Made by a program: the position numbers and the translations under genes. Shown piece by piece: positions 1 through 12,320 of a DNA stretch of 64,000 bases. The notes below the pieces were generated by a model, which was given only the letters and a program-made list of their open reading frames with translations, had not been told where the DNA came from and ran no database searches. This DNA comes from Luidia sarsii (taxonomy: Eukaryota > Echinodermata > Asteroidea > Paxillosida > Luidiidae). Location: contig OX465107.1 in assembly GCA_949987565.1 (NCBI GenBank), positions 11,351,721-11,415,720 of the forward strand. The letters are read 5' to 3'. Every line of letters starts with the position of its first letter. The stretch's first letter is position 1.

Positions 1-49
1 GGAAAAGTGTTTTGGTGGGATATTCCTCATGTCACTGTGCCGGGTCACA
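1..49. mobile_element. Right end of a TGTGACCCGGCACA MITE
   Basis: The stretch ending at TGCCGGGTCACA matches the right terminus of the complete MITE at 12360-12609, including the inner word ATTCCTCAT. The rest of this copy lies off the window. No target duplication can be checked here. Confidence 0.6.
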
Positions 50-1078
50 ATATTGATCGGTGATTATGTGAGCTTTCTTGCTCAATTGATCACGGGATAT
101 CGCATGTCATCCAAAACTTCCTGAATTTGCTCTGAAAATTTGCCAGTGGGGTAGAGTCCAGACATTTATAGTGCTGGGGATTGTTAAGTTGGCGATTGGC
201 TTCATCAATTAAGTGTACATTTAAGTGTTCCTCGAAATGCATTGTTTGCAAGACACATGTCAAGGAAATAGACTCTTTCAATGGACATTCCTCTGGAACT
301 ACCCACACGACCTATGGCTCTATCACAATCATGCACTACCTCAAACATCATATACCTCATCCAGGAGGGTAATGACTAACGCCCTGCAGCTTTCTGATAA
401 TCCTTCTTTTGTGTTCACTCCTCCACACTTCTCTCTTTGATCTTTCCCCCTCTTCTCACTAATCCCTACCCTACTCCTTGCCCTTCCCTTTGATCTCTCC
501 CTACCAGCTTTACTCTTTGTCCTGTACGTGTTTCTCATCCGTGTCCTATTCACTCTCTTCCCCCTTTCTTCGTGTACATGTATCCTCCAGTTACCGGTTT
601 TCGACAATATAAGGACTTTTATCGAAGCTGACCAATGTGGACGAAAGTATCACACTAAAACAGATCTCAGTCACTTTTTCCACACCACAGACTATTAGAA
701 TAATCATAGAGAAGGTTGATCAAGTCTGTCACTTTCGTAAGATTACCCGTAGTTGATGTCCACGGCGCACCGCGCAGTAAGCATTGTGGCACCATAAAAT
801 ACTTCCCTGTATGTTTTTTTTTTCATCCTTGGTTTTTTTTTTTCGACACTGCTTCTAACTCTTTCCTCAAATCATTCATAAAACCATCAAATCATTCATA
901 ATTTATGCTTAAAACTTATTGGTCTGGTTGATGTCTTCTTCTGTGACGTTTAAAAAAACTCCACATTCCTCTTTCTGACTGCTTCTTCAGTTATGACGTT
1001 TCCCAATGTCACTCAAGAGACACATTTCCTCCTTCTCGGTACTTACTCAAGCTGCCCTTTTATTTTTTTCATTCTTTA
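50..1078. other. Intergenic, nothing recognised
   Basis: Pyrimidine-rich DNA with short poly-T runs (near 817-845) and no open frame that resembles a known domain. Short open frames of 60-90 codons here are low in complexity and are not called as genes. Confidence 0.6.
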
Positions 1079-1615
1079 TGTGGGGGCTCAGGTTTTATCA
1101 GTGGTCCGTTGTTTTGGCCCCGGGGCAGACTGACCAGTGGCTGTCAATGTGCCAGCTGGTAGGCATCACCTGTGGCCTGGCTCTGTATATATGTCCCCCA
1201 ACATGTATGTGGACTCAGAGAGACGCAGAGGTGCTTGGCAGGCGTGAGCATGGAGCCCTGGATTGTCTTCGTCCTGGTGGCACACTGGAACCTCTTCGGA
1301 GAGCCTGGATCCTGATAGACCTGGAGCCTGTTCCAATCATCCTGAGCTGGTGACTGGGCGCCGGCAGAGGCAGTTGGTTTTTTTTGTCTTTTCTTCTTTG
1401 GTTGTTTTGCTTGGGTAAATAATTGTCCCCTTGCCTGGCATTGTTCCTTCGGCCACGAAGCAAATAAACCATGCACCACCATCAGTAGACAAGTTCCTGA
1501 GTCGGAAAGAGTCAGTTCCCTACGTTCGTCACCGTGTCCTGGTGGACCACTCCACCTCCCCTGTCCCTGCCTACACTGGACAACCCCCGTAGCTGAACCC
1601 TCGAATTCCCCTACA
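1079..1615 (+). mobile_element. Solo LTR (gypsy/BEL type size)
   Basis: Begins TGTGGGGGC and ends CCCCTACA, so the ends are a short inverted repeat of TG..CA type. It is flanked by a 4-bp direct repeat TTTA at 1075-1078 and 1616-1619. Inside are a TATA-like TATATA at 1186-1191 and an AATAAA at 1463-1468, in the order expected for an LTR read on the plus strand. No primer-binding site or internal coding region follows, so it appears to be a solo LTR left by recombination. The superfamily cannot be told from the LTR alone. Confidence 0.6.
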
Positions 1616-2450
1616 TTTATAAAAGCCTTTATGGCCATGTTACTTTATGTCTTTAAATAATAATAATAAAACAAATTATATAAGCGAGACGCCCTTTAGG
1701 AGCCTCCATAGTTTTTACCCAAAACGGACTGCCTCAAGTTGCGTGCTACATATTTTTTCTACGTATGTTGGTTTTTTTATGGTACACTCAGATTTTTTTT
1801 TACGACCAACAATAAAGAAAACTGGAGCTTCGAAGCAACTGCCAATTTTGTACCTAGGAAAATAGACCCCAAAAGAGCAACTTTTTGAATCACACGAGTT
1901 TGGCCTACTGAAAGAGCCTTAACTTTCCACATTTTCGGTGACGGACAAAGAACAGGAAACAAACCGGAAAATACGAAGTCTGAGATCGTTATACGGAGTT
2001 GTTTTCATTGTGCGATGTGATTTAGAAGGCCAAGCGTCGAAAACGCGTACCGTCGAAAACTGGGGTTCCAACGATATGTTTTGTCCTTGTCACTCTGCCT
2101 TTGAGAAAAGTCCTGCTAGGATCGAAACGTCAGGCCCACTAAATTTTGAGATTGGCATTTTGGTAATTTTAGTCAGTAAGCAGTTGACAACATTTTTGAA
2201 TATTACTTTATGAGTCATTCATATTTTTTGTCATAAACCCAATCTGGTTTTATCTAGAACTTCTGGTTTTATCCGACTCTTCTATTATTATTTGTGTGTG
2301 AACTGCCAGTTAGGAAAACAGACGGTGTAAATAGAGGCTTTTCATATAACGTCACTATACCGCCAAAGGATTATGAACATGTCTACCGGAGCGTCCAAAT
2401 TTGTGGAAGTGCATGGAAATATCGAATCTGAGTATTTCCATCAAGGACAT
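1616..2450. other. Intergenic, nothing recognised
   Basis: No gene, RNA or repeat recognised. Contains poly-T tracts around 1793-1803. Confidence 0.5.
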
Positions 2451-2452
2451 TA

Positions 2453-2761
2453 GCGAGCTTTCGTTTTACGACGGGAGAAATTTAGTACGGTAATTCGAGC
2501 CGAACGTAGATCTGCGCATGCGCGACAACCTGCAAGTCCCCGTGAAATCTGGGACCGTACGTAGAGGGGGCCTTTTTGGGAAATAGCGTCCGGTCCAGAA
2601 CACAACGCAGAGCAGTCGGCTACTGTGTTACGTTACAAGTGGCCAATCCTGCGTGTGAAATTTTATACAGATTCCAAACAGGACGGGAGCTTGGGTGCGG
2701 GAACGGTCGCGGTCTGTGAAATCCCGTACTGTGCACTCTCCGTCGTAAAACGAAAGCTCGC
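2453..2761. mobile_element. MITE with 22-bp perfect-looking TIR, TA flanks
   Basis: The left end GCGAGCTTTCGTTTTACGAC recurs as its reverse complement at the right end (about 2740-2761). TA lies on both sides (2451-2452 and 2762-2763), as for Tc1/mariner-type target duplication. The 309-bp interior has no coding capacity, so this is a non-autonomous element. Confidence 0.7.
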
Positions 2762-2763
2762 TA

Positions 2764-3390
2764 ATGATGACTCGAAGGCGCGGTGCACTGGTGCATGGTC
2801 CGCATACGACATACGCGTGAATTGAACGCTGACCGTCAAAAAGCATGTGACTTGAAAAACCTCTCATACCCGAAGATATAAACCACTGAGCAGGAGGCAG
2901 TCAGGCCGGCACATTAGGCCCCCTCATAGAGCTCCATGAATATGGGCCCCCTACATGATGCAACGCGGTACCTCCCGCTATGCAAATCCGGACATAGTGT
3001 AAATAGCCACCCCCGGCCCCCACAGGCCACTTTGTGCGGGCGAACACTGGACTCCCCTCTGGGAAGACAGTCTTCAGTATCCTTTGGGCAACATATTCAT
3101 GAAGCCTTTGTGTTCCTCAGAGCATGGAGGAATAAGTATCCTCCATGCTCAGAGGGAGTTTTGGGTCCTCTTTTGTGTAAACCTGGGCATTTTTGGCGGG
3201 GTGGTTTAAATTAACTTTAAAACCTCGGGGAATGGAATGTTGGGTTGAGTCAGTCCTGGGGTTCTCATGTGGAAACAACATCGGGTGGAGGGTGTGGAGT
3301 GTACACGTACTCGGACAAGCAAACTAATAAGTAATAATTAAATCAGTACATTTAGTATAAATTACTCGCAATTTATTACTACTGTGCTAC
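2764..3390. other. Intergenic with one strong hairpin
   Basis: No gene seen. A hairpin at about 3117-3153 has arms GAGCATGGAGGA and TCCTCCATGCTC around a 7-nt loop. Its role, if any, is unknown. Confidence 0.5.
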
Positions 3391-3391
3391 T

Positions 3392-3490
3392 TACTACTAG
3401 TATTAGTATTACTAGTAGTAGTACTACTACTAGTAGTAGTAGTACTAGTACTAGTAGTACTACTACTACTAGTAATACTAGTACTAGTAA
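3392..3490. repeat. (TAG/CTA)n trinucleotide microsatellite
   Basis: About 100 bp of TAGTAG and TACTAC triplets that alternate in orientation (ACTAGT junctions), so the tract is self-complementary and can fold back. Confidence 0.8.
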
Positions 3491-3587
3491 AGTGGGCTAA
3501 GGCCAGGGTTAATTTTATTTTTAAGTATTAGCGGCATCGGCACGTAGGTTTTGTTTTGCCCCTCATCCATGATCCTATTCCTAGGTA

Positions 3588-3687
3588 GTCCGAGTAACTT
3601 GGACCCGACAAGTCACACTTTTTTTATCGAATTTTGAAATTTTGAGTATAAAAAAAGGGTGACTTGTCGGGTCCAAGTTACTCGGAC
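3588..3687. mobile_element. GTCCGAG palindromic MITE, copy A
   Basis: The left arm starts GTCCGAGTAACTTGGACCCG and the right arm is its near-perfect reverse complement ending CTCGGAC. Both ends abut TA. At 100 bp it is almost entirely hairpin and is an internally shortened form of the larger element at 30655-32479. Confidence 0.85.
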
Positions 3688-4856
3688 TAGATCCTAGGCT
3701 AAAGTCAAAGAGTACTAAAAAAGTAAAAGATTAATGAGTAATGTTTTCCTCCATGATCCACTGCAAACATGAAATCTCAGACTCAGAGGATAATTTCCCC
3801 TAAACTATAACGATTTAACCAAATATTATACCTTGGCATTCAAATTTATGTCGGTGAATCGACGATAACATGTCGGATGAAACCACGAAATAATCAATAA
3901 TGCGATTTTCTTCAGGTCGAAAATCAAAAGTCCCTTTCCGGCCGCGGCATCGAGCATGCCTTGCGCTTCGATGTCCTTGGCAATTGCTTGGCTACGGTCG
4001 TCTAAATTCCGCCATGACTCAAAGAAGTGGAGAGTCTGTATCCACCTCCCTGCTGTTACAGGGCTGGACCTCTCATTTCGTCCGGATTCAAGGTGGAAAA
4101 GGCATTTCATTGATCTTTTCTTCGGTCAGCGAGCCGTGCGCGATGTGTATCGTTGCTTGGGACGCCATGTTGTTTACATGTGCATGGAGGTGAAAGCCGA
4201 GCAATGATTGGTCGAAACGTATCACGTGGGGATCCTCTTCTCATCGAAAGAATTATTAACGTTAAATTTGTATCGGGTTTATATCTCGCTTTTGTGCAGA
4301 TTTTTTGAGTTGAACTCTTCGAAATGCACTTTTGTATATTTTTAGCAAAATCACAGCGTGAAGTTCATTTAGATCCCATTTACTGGAACGAGATTGAAAG
4401 ATAGATTTTTCATCCGACCGCCTATAGCGAATGATTTGTGGTACGGAAAAATATCGCGGCCGTGGTCCATTAGAATGGAAGCACCTTCATGAATATTCAA
4501 CATCTTCTATATCAGGATGACATGCGCACGAAATAATAATGGCTGCCTGCATGGTGCCGGCGCGCCGTGCGGTGTACACCAAAATATGTGTATCAAAAAC
4601 ACCCCTCTAAAGTTACTTTCCAGATATCCAATCCTAGTTGTACATTTTTAAGCAATAATAAAATTATATTTATTTTTAAGAGTGTATCACTACCAGGTAA
4701 GTCGGATTTTTAACGTTATTGTGCTGGTTAGCGTTATCCTTTGACTTTTGACTTTGAGTTTGATTGTTTACTTAGCTAGTTTTATTAGTTTAGTTACTCT
4801 CGTCTTGCCTCGCACTTGCACTTGCAGTTGCACATTCAATCATACCCATGGATCTA
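3688..4856. other. Intergenic; weak minus-strand first-exon candidate
   Basis: A minus-strand open frame from 4110 to 3826, preceded by another short frame with ATG at 4167 in a good Kozak-like context (AACAACATGGCG), gives a gene-start impression. The two are in different frames, no splice donor is convincing and no domain is recognised. The rest of the stretch is AT-rich and unremarkable. Confidence 0.25.
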
Positions 4857-4954
4857 GTCCGAGTAATTTTGAGATTCGAGTATACAGTCACCCGAATCTC
4901 AAACTTTAAAAATTCGATAAAAAGGGTGACTTGTCGGGACTAAGTTACTCGGAC
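4857..4954. mobile_element. GTCCGAG palindromic MITE, copy B
   Basis: Same termini and TA flanks as copy A, but most of the left arm after GTCCGAGTAA is deleted, leaving an asymmetric 98-bp remnant. Confidence 0.75.
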
Positions 4955-4999
4955 TACGATCATACTCAGTCATAGTCCGACCCGAGTAACTTGGACCTA

Positions 5000-5145
5000 G
5001 TCCGAGTAACTTGGACCCGACAAGTCACCCTTTTTTTATCGAATTTTGAAATTTTGAGTTTCGGGAGACTGTACAGTCACCCGAAACTCAAAATTTCAAA
5101 ATTCGATAAAAAAAGGGTGACTTGTCGGGTCCAAGTTACTCGGAC
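5000..5145. mobile_element. GTCCGAG palindromic MITE, copy C
   Basis: A 146-bp element made of two roughly 70-bp inverted arms that meet at a short centre near TGTACAGTC, with TA on both sides. A truncated left end of another copy lies directly upstream (4973-4997), so copies have landed next to each other. Confidence 0.85.
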
Positions 5146-5147
5146 TA

Positions 5148-5267
5148 ACTTGGACCATGCTTGGACCCGACAAGTCACCCTTTTATTTTATCGAAATTTG
5201 GATTTTTGAGGGTCGGTTGACTGATCCCAAATTTCCATAAAAAAGGTCGACTTGTCGGGTCCCAGTT
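5148..5267. mobile_element. GTCCGAG-family element, degenerate copy
   Basis: Starts within the family terminus (AACTTGGACC) directly after copy C, and has diverged arms CCCGACAAGTCACCC and GACTTGTCGGGTCC. The outermost bases are lost. Confidence 0.6.
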
Positions 5268-5534
5268 TTACTTTAGTAGTAAAAAAGCCTACATCACATC
5301 TCCAATCCATGATCACACCACTTACCGGTAGTAATTGCCGTGACCGTAACCCTCATCTTCCCGGCAGTCGGCTGATGCAAGGGTTACGGTTACCGTAGGC
5401 TATTCTGAGTAACTTGGACCCTTACACCATGTACATTACAATTTTTTTAGGGGGTCGGGCGACCAAACTATTGTAACAAAATTTTAAAATGAGTTCTTTT
5501 TTCCCCTCATTATTGTGCCCCTTAAGTTCCAATT

Positions 5535-6138
5535 TGTAGCGCCCCCATTTGGTCAATTTGAGTTATGTCTGGTAGAAGTAGCTTTCCCTCTGGAGCACTG
5601 CCCAGTTAATCCCCTAATTGTTCTTTTGTTGGGTTTTTCTAAAGCTGTGTGGAAATTCCCCACAGGGGCCCAGCCCAGCTATAAAACCCAATAGCAGCAT
5701 AGTCCAGTGTGGACTTCTGCGGATGGGAGTGGTGGTGGATGGTGGTCAGTTTAGTTTTCTTCTTTAAAAAAACGGCTAAAGTAAGCCTAGGGCAGATGCC
5801 CTCTGTTTTGGGGTTGTTTCTTTGTTTTCATTACTATACTGATTTTTTTATGTTCGCCTTCCGCCACCACTGACAACCTGGCTGTGCTGTACTGTTCGGT
5901 TTTATTCGTTGTAAGTTAAATCCTAGTTTATTTATTTTCGTACCCTGTATTAATTAGTGTTGTATCCCCCATGTTTGCCCTCATACCACTTGCCCCAGTG
6001 CCCTCCCCTGAGCTGTGGCGTCAATTAAATTTATAAATTCTAAATTCATTCCTTGCCTTTTCTTCGTTTTGTTGTGACTCCGATCCTTAAATTCAACTGG
6101 CGGCAGGCCCCTGGTTGGGCACCAGGGGTGCCGTTACA
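5535..6138 (+). mobile_element. Probable solo LTR
   Basis: Starts TGTAGCGCCCCC and ends GGTGCCGTTACA, giving TG..CA ends with a short inverted match. A core promoter-like CTATAAAA lies near 5680 and an AT-rich 3' part precedes the GC-rich end. The flanks do not show a clear 4-6 bp duplication, so the limits are less certain than for the LTR at 1079-1615. Confidence 0.4.
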
Positions 6139-6351
6139 CTATCTATTCCACCCGCAACTGTCACAAATACTGGCCGTGTTTTTCCGTCGTATGTACGTCA
6201 TCACTGCCGACAACACAACATTTGCCTTGGCCTTTGAAATAATTCTCAGCTTGTTTTGAATGTATGACTGAGCCCTGATTGATTACGATAGTGATAATGA
6301 TACTGATGATAGTGATACTAGATAGTAGATAGCACTAGTCCAAGCAAGGAA

Positions 6352-6458
6352 AGTAACTTGGACCCTAATACAATACATTTTTACAATCTCCTTTTTTTGG
6401 GTGAAATTTTGCCTTAAAATGTCTAAAAAAGGGTGATTGTAAAAGGGTCCAAGTTACT
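6352..6458. mobile_element. Palindromic MITE related to the GTCCGAG family
   Basis: Inverted arms AGTAACTTGGACCC (left) and GGGTCCAAGTTACT (right) about 107 bp apart, with TTTTTTTGGGTG in the middle. The arm core is shared with the GTCCGAG family but the outer bases differ. A partial sister lies near 5407-5485. Confidence 0.6.
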
Positions 6459-7797
6459 ACTCTGTTTAAGATAGCACTAAAAAAAGGAAAAGAAGCTGTG
6501 TGTAAGTTTTTGTGTCAAATACATGGAATAGGATTGTATAAAAACTAGTACTACTACTAGTGGTACTGTATTATAACTATTACTAAATTGAATTATTAGT
6601 AATACGTGTAGTAAAACAAGATCTCAATTACAAAGTTACATACAGCTCTGTTGATAGTGTTTGTTGAGTTAGGGGCACCAGCCCCCTCCATTCCCCTATC
6701 TTTGTCTCTCCATCTTTCTCATGTGAGTATCCCCCAGCCTCACTCCTGAATTTTCTTGGATCTCCTTCCATCTCTTTGTCTGCCAATCTCTCTTCCTCCC
6801 TCCTTCAAGTACTTGTACTCTTCCATGTAAGACTGTCTTGGTATAGGCCTGAATGGAAACATTTTAGTTTAATACCTGCAACTTAAAAGCCAAGGGTGTA
6901 CCAAAACTAAACATATAAGGATATGGATATTTTCTTGTCTATCCAGATAGACTGATCACTACTTTCTTTGGGTTATGATTCTCCATCTGTGATGAATGCT
7001 CCCAGGGTTTTTTATTTAAGGTGTTGACACAATCTAGTTTCACACTGTTGATGCTGGTGTTAGTTTGGTCTTTTCAGCATCATATAAGTCTTGTCAAGGT
7101 ACTCTACTAGATAGACTCACTGACTAGCTCCTCTTCCCTGCTGAGCCATCTAAGCCATTATTTGTGATGAGGACAAAATGATTTAGAACTGCAAAAAAAA
7201 ATGTAAGAAATTACAGGAAACATGACTGCTTGCCCTTAGTATGATCAAACAAAAGTGCTGTGACTGCTTATTATAGTTACATGATTCAGGCAACATAAGG
7301 TTTGTTCTCAAGTCTCTCATGTTCATGTTCATATCTTTTGAAACTAGAACTGTAGATTTTCAGTAGTCTTGACGGGTAATGCTTTTTTTTATATAGATAA
7401 AGCTTGTGCTTTGCCAGCTTTTAAACTGTGTTTTAAGGGTAGAGACATATTTGTCATGGATTGAGACTGATCGTTGTGTTTGTGGGTATGGCTTACCCTA
7501 CCGGGGTACGGTTTAAAACTGTATGTCTTTGTTTGCACAGACTAAAGGGTACATTTTTTGGTGGCATGTGGACATTGGTTCATCCAATGCTGCAGATTGT
7601 AGTTGCCTCACTGCTTGTGCTTAATGTTGTTAGTATGTATGTGCATACTTGACTGAAAAACAATGATTGTAAAACAATGAAAAAAACATGTTGGAAGAAA
7701 CAAAAAACCCTAATGAAATTCCACTAGCTGAGATTAATCTTTAACATGTGGTGATGATTTTGAAATTTAAATAACTTTTGCATGTTTTCTATTCCAG
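6459..7797. other. Region upstream of the THAP gene
   Basis: No coding region recognised. A polypyrimidine-AG at 7785-7797 (TTTTCTATTCCAG) would be a good acceptor for a 5' UTR exon, so part of this stretch may be an intron of the downstream gene. The promoter cannot be placed from sequence alone. Confidence 0.4.
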
Positions 7798-7819
7798 ATA
7801 TTAATTTTATTTGGGGAAA

Positions 7820-10800
7820 ATGATCTGTTGTGCCGATGGATGTGGACACAAGGCAGGATATGGCTGCCATTTTTATAACTTCCCTTCCCCAAATGATGGG
7901 CCAGATTGGGAAAAATGGTACAATATATGGGTGTTACGAGTGAACAGACTGAATGCAGATGGAAGTGTTTGGCGGCCTGAGACTCTGCACACAAAGCTAT
8001 GTAGCTGTCATTTCAGACCAGAGGATCAGTGGGATCCCAAATCAAGGAAAGGAGGTATGTTGTCATTGATGCATATCACTTGATATACATGTATGTCTAT
8101 TAAAATAGGTTAGTACACTGTAGTACATGTATATGTAGTTTGATGATCCAGGTCTTTGAAAACAATATCCAGCCGATTTCTCAAAATCGATGGAATTAAA
8201 ACCTGTTTGTAAAATGATGAACAGACCACATACTGTAAATGCTGTCATTGTGATGGATATTTTTTTTTTTAAGTAGCTTGATCTATGACTTGCCTAACTG
8301 CAGATAAATACCCCGGTAATTGCATCATCTGTGTGGGATTGAATACACAGATGAATACCGTGGAATCTATGCCCCTCTCCTCAAAATGACAGCAATGTTT
8401 CAATGAATCATGCAATAGCTGCACGCATTGCCCGGAATCTTAAAATCTTGACTGATTTTGTATGTACAATGTATGTTTAATTTGAAGTATATTTTTTGTT
8501 TCTTTCTGCAGGACTGAAGTGTAAAGAGCCAGTGTTTTTTGAAAGTGCCAACAATCTTCCTGAAGAAGTCAAGAGAATCACTGCAAAAGTTAAAAGCAGG
8601 AGGTACTAAGACCATTGAAATGAAAATGGCTATTAAAATATGACACTTATACAACACGGGAAAGAATAAGTTTGCTTTTTCTTCCAAACTAATGTATCGA
8701 GTTAAAGTTACAGGTTAAAATTTCTATCCTTCACATTCATTGCAATGAGAGTTAAGATATTCATTGCCCAATAAGGTATCAGTATCATATCGGTATTTTC
8801 AAGAACTGGTAAATCCATCCACTCCATCCAGGCTGCAGAAAAGAAAAAAAGTTCTGAAAGTAAACCTTAATCGAAACACAGTCTGGCCTGTCTTTTTTAA
8901 TGGATAGTGTTCTTGTGATATGGTATATGAGGTCAACAACATGAAGAGATACTGATTTCTGTCTGGAGGTGTGTTTTATGCTATTGCTATAATTATTTGG
9001 AAATGATTCATCATTGTGATCATTGTGAAAGTGCAAATAATGCATGCACATTATTACAACACACATACACCCGCACACCCACCAACCCCACTCAACTATG
9101 TATGTACATGTACACATAATTGACTCGGTACAGTCAATCATTTGGAAAATGCAACTGACTTGAATTTTTGTTTTTGTTTTCTTGTTTTTAACTTTACAGA
9201 AAACCAGGAAGAGCAACCACTTTCAAGATCAGGGAATACTTTGAGAATAAAGACAGTGAAGCTAATGAACATATTGGGCTTGCCAAAAACATGATGGAAG
9301 AGACTGTACATATTTCAAGGGAGCAAGAGCAATTTACTTGCACTGCCAATCTGCCAACTAATTGCCAACAAGGACCTCAGCTTCAAGAGGACATGATGCC
9401 TGGTGTCCATGACACTGAAGCAATAGAGGTGGACACAGATAACACTGTCTGTGAAAGCACTGCCCATGAGACCACTGCTCATGAGATTGACATCAAACAT
9501 GAACCAGCCACCTCACCTTTGCATTTTAAAGAATTGTCATTACCTTCCAAACAAAGCAATTCAACCATTAATGTGAAAATTGAAGTGGATGATAGTTCTG
9601 TGGCAGAGGAAAGTGTCTTGAAATTTAATAAAGAAGTCATACCAAGGGTCCTGAGTATAAGTGCAGTAGAGTGTCATGAAAGGAGAGAAGAGCAGGACAC
9701 TGAAGAACAAGCATCTGTCTTTCCTCAGTTTGCTGGCATACCACATCGGAACATTACTCCAAAAGACAGCTTGGAAGCTGATCTACCCAAAAAGAAAACA
9801 CCAAAAGCAAAAATTTCTAATGTTAGACCCATTAGAATCTCAACTTCAACAAATCTTGGTAGTCAAGAACGTACAAACCCATCCATGCAGTTCAAAACTA
9901 TGTATGATCAGATGTATGATGGGCTTAGAACCTCTGGCTCCCAGTCTCAAGCTGAACCTATGCAAGCCACACTTTCCCAAAATAATGTGTTTGATATTGC
10001 TGATATACTCGGCGACACAGAAAGATCTGTGACAAATACATGTACAAGTTTTCAATTAAATCTGAACCAGGCACTTAACAAAATCCAAGAATTAGAAAAT
10101 ACCCTCAGTTCACATAAATTTAGCATGCAAAGGTTCTGTGGATCAGATGAAAAAATCAAATTTTATACAGGATTTATTTCAGCTGACACATTGATGAGAT
10201 TTTTCTGGCGCATTGAGCCTGATACCTTGACATCAGATAGGTCCAATAAGTGGCAGTGTGCTTTAGATTTGACAAAAGAAGTGCTCAAAGAATCCACAGC
10301 TAGTGTGGATGTGTCACAAAAGGTCTTGCCCTATATTGATGAATTTTTCTTGTTTTTGTGTTATGTATGGCTTGGGCTTCAACCAGAAGATCTGGCAGAC
10401 AGATTTGCATTGCCTTCTCCAACCTGTGCCCAGTTCATAATTTTGAGGTGGATTTTCTATCTTAATGCTACCTTACCTTGCACATCAGAAAGGGTTAGGA
10501 GCACTTCAGCATCAAAGATGGCTGGGTTCCAGGGGCAATATCGCAACACTAAACTTCTCCTTCATCAAATGGAAATTCGAGTGCAACAAAAATCAATAGT
10601 TGGGCACATGAGTTCCTCAAAGCTGGAAGCCCTAGTTGGTTTTTCACCCTCAGGTGAGGTCATTTATACATCCAATGTTTTACCTGAATTATCCAACAGA
10701 GATCTAGACAATAGTGGAGTATTATCACTGCTACAGCTTGGAGATGGAGTTATCGTTGAAAGTGGATTTGTTAGTGAATTGTTCTCATCGTATGGCGTGG

Positions 10801-11051
10801 TTATGCACAACTTACCTAAATTAGATATGCCTCATGATCCAACAACACTTCAGCTTGGAACTTCTTCCAAATGTTCCCACATGCGTCACACAGAGGTAAC
10901 CAGACTTTTATCAGCGAAACATGTTGGTTGTGTGGCAGGGTTTAACGTGTTTCAAAATGTTGTTTTAAACCCATTTGCTAATAGAATCAGTGACCTTTGG
11001 CGGGTTTGTTGTCGACTTGTCAATTACCAGCAAGGACATAGATCCCTGTGA
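7820..11051 (+). CDS. THAP-domain protein with inactive DDE_Tnp_4-like domain
   Basis: Three exons fit one frame: 7820-8054, 8512-8602 and 9200-11051, with donors GTATGT and GTACTA and pyrimidine-rich CAG acceptors, giving 725 residues. Residues 1-78 form a THAP zinc finger (C4, C8, C61, H64; FP at 21-22; W51-x-P53), a sequence-specific DNA-binding fold. IKHE at 207-210 and VKIE at 234-237 are SUMO-acceptor motifs in an acidic linker. A short coiled coil (LNQALNKIQELENTLSSH) is followed by a helix-turn-helix of transposase type and a C-terminal DDE_Tnp_4-like domain. Where active Harbinger-like transposases have D-D-E I find H564, E629 and G685, so cutting activity is probably lost. The frame is otherwise open over 2.2 kb. 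I infer a domesticated nuclear DNA-binding protein. The alternative is a young but dead transposon copy; no terminal inverted repeats were found around it. Confidence 0.85.
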
Positions 11052-12320
11052 TTGGGTAGAGTTGGATTACACATAGAGGATGTATTTTGCAGTATATTTT
11101 CATATATGAATGTCCTACTTATCCTAGTCTCCATAAGCATCTTCCATATCCCAACATTGATCTTTATTGAGGTGAAAAAAATATGCTTGGGAAATACCGT
11201 CAGAAGTTTTATGAAATCTGGATATTTGTTTAGCTAATTTTATATACATGTACACGTACATGTACTCTTTATGAGTCCGCAATATTATCAGGATTTTTTT
11301 CTGATGGTAACTGAAAACATGAACAATTATTTTTGGGCCTTGTGTCTTTCCAGCAGGGCTATGCACAATTGTTCAAATGTTTCTCTTAGTCTTGCCCCAT
11401 ATAGAGCAGTCAGTATTGAATGCATGTGGTTGCTTATCAATGCCGCATTTTTTTCTTGCAATCAAGACCATTCCACAAGGCCCTCCATGCTATGCTTATA
11501 ACAACGTCTGTCCACGATATGAATATACATGTACACATCTTACTAAAAAATAATTGTATCTATTATCTATAATATATTATCTATAAGACTAAGTTTTAAG
11601 TCAATTGTTTTCTTGACTTTTAACATCTTACTGAGTATTTCTGCCATTAAAAGGTCATCTCGGCCGTTGCAGAATGGCTGCATTAAGAAACTGACTGCAT
11701 GGTCTGATCATGGTCTGTCCCCTTCATGGTCTGTCCCCTTTTACGTGGTAAGTTCAGATCTGTAGAACCATTGTGTGTTTGAAAATGGAGCGTAGCGCTG
11801 TAAAAAACAAATTGTGAAAAAAATACCTAAAGCAAGGTTTCAAAAAGGGATTGTTGAGGAGGATTGAAGCCTAAAACTCCCAGACCTGTCAACAGACGGC
11901 GCTTTATAAACTTTACGGTTGTACAACAGATGCATGCAGGACGAAACAAACAAAATGCCCAATGTCCTTTTGGTGTGGTGTTGAACAGTTGCACAATGAA
12001 TACATTTCACCATACAACAGGCAATCCTATTTTTTTTTTTCGGCAGAAATTTGATAATAGTTCAATAATATTTAATTAGACAAAACAACGTGAAGCTACT
12101 TCACATTTGACTGGAAATTGCCCATTTTCGTGAGGATATTCCATTTTTTCCCAATTCCTTCTGTCTTGCACGGTTATGTCATAATGACGTCACAAATATT
12201 CTACGCTCTATGCTCAATAGTTATAAAACAAATCCAGAGATGCTATATTCCGTTTGCTCATTAAAATCAAAAGATACGTGCAAAGTTTCAACCCAAACTG
12301 ACATGCTATTGCGTTATTAC
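11052..12320. other. 3' UTR and downstream DNA of the THAP gene
   Basis: Follows the TGA of the THAP gene. AT-rich, no second gene recognised. ATTAAA near 11647 could serve as a polyadenylation signal, but no choice can be made from sequence alone. Confidence 0.4.

Noticed and set aside
1144..1638. 164-codon minus-strand frame
   Set aside because: It lies inside the solo LTR and is rich in Gln/Lys/Pro; no domain is seen and the LTR explains the sequence.
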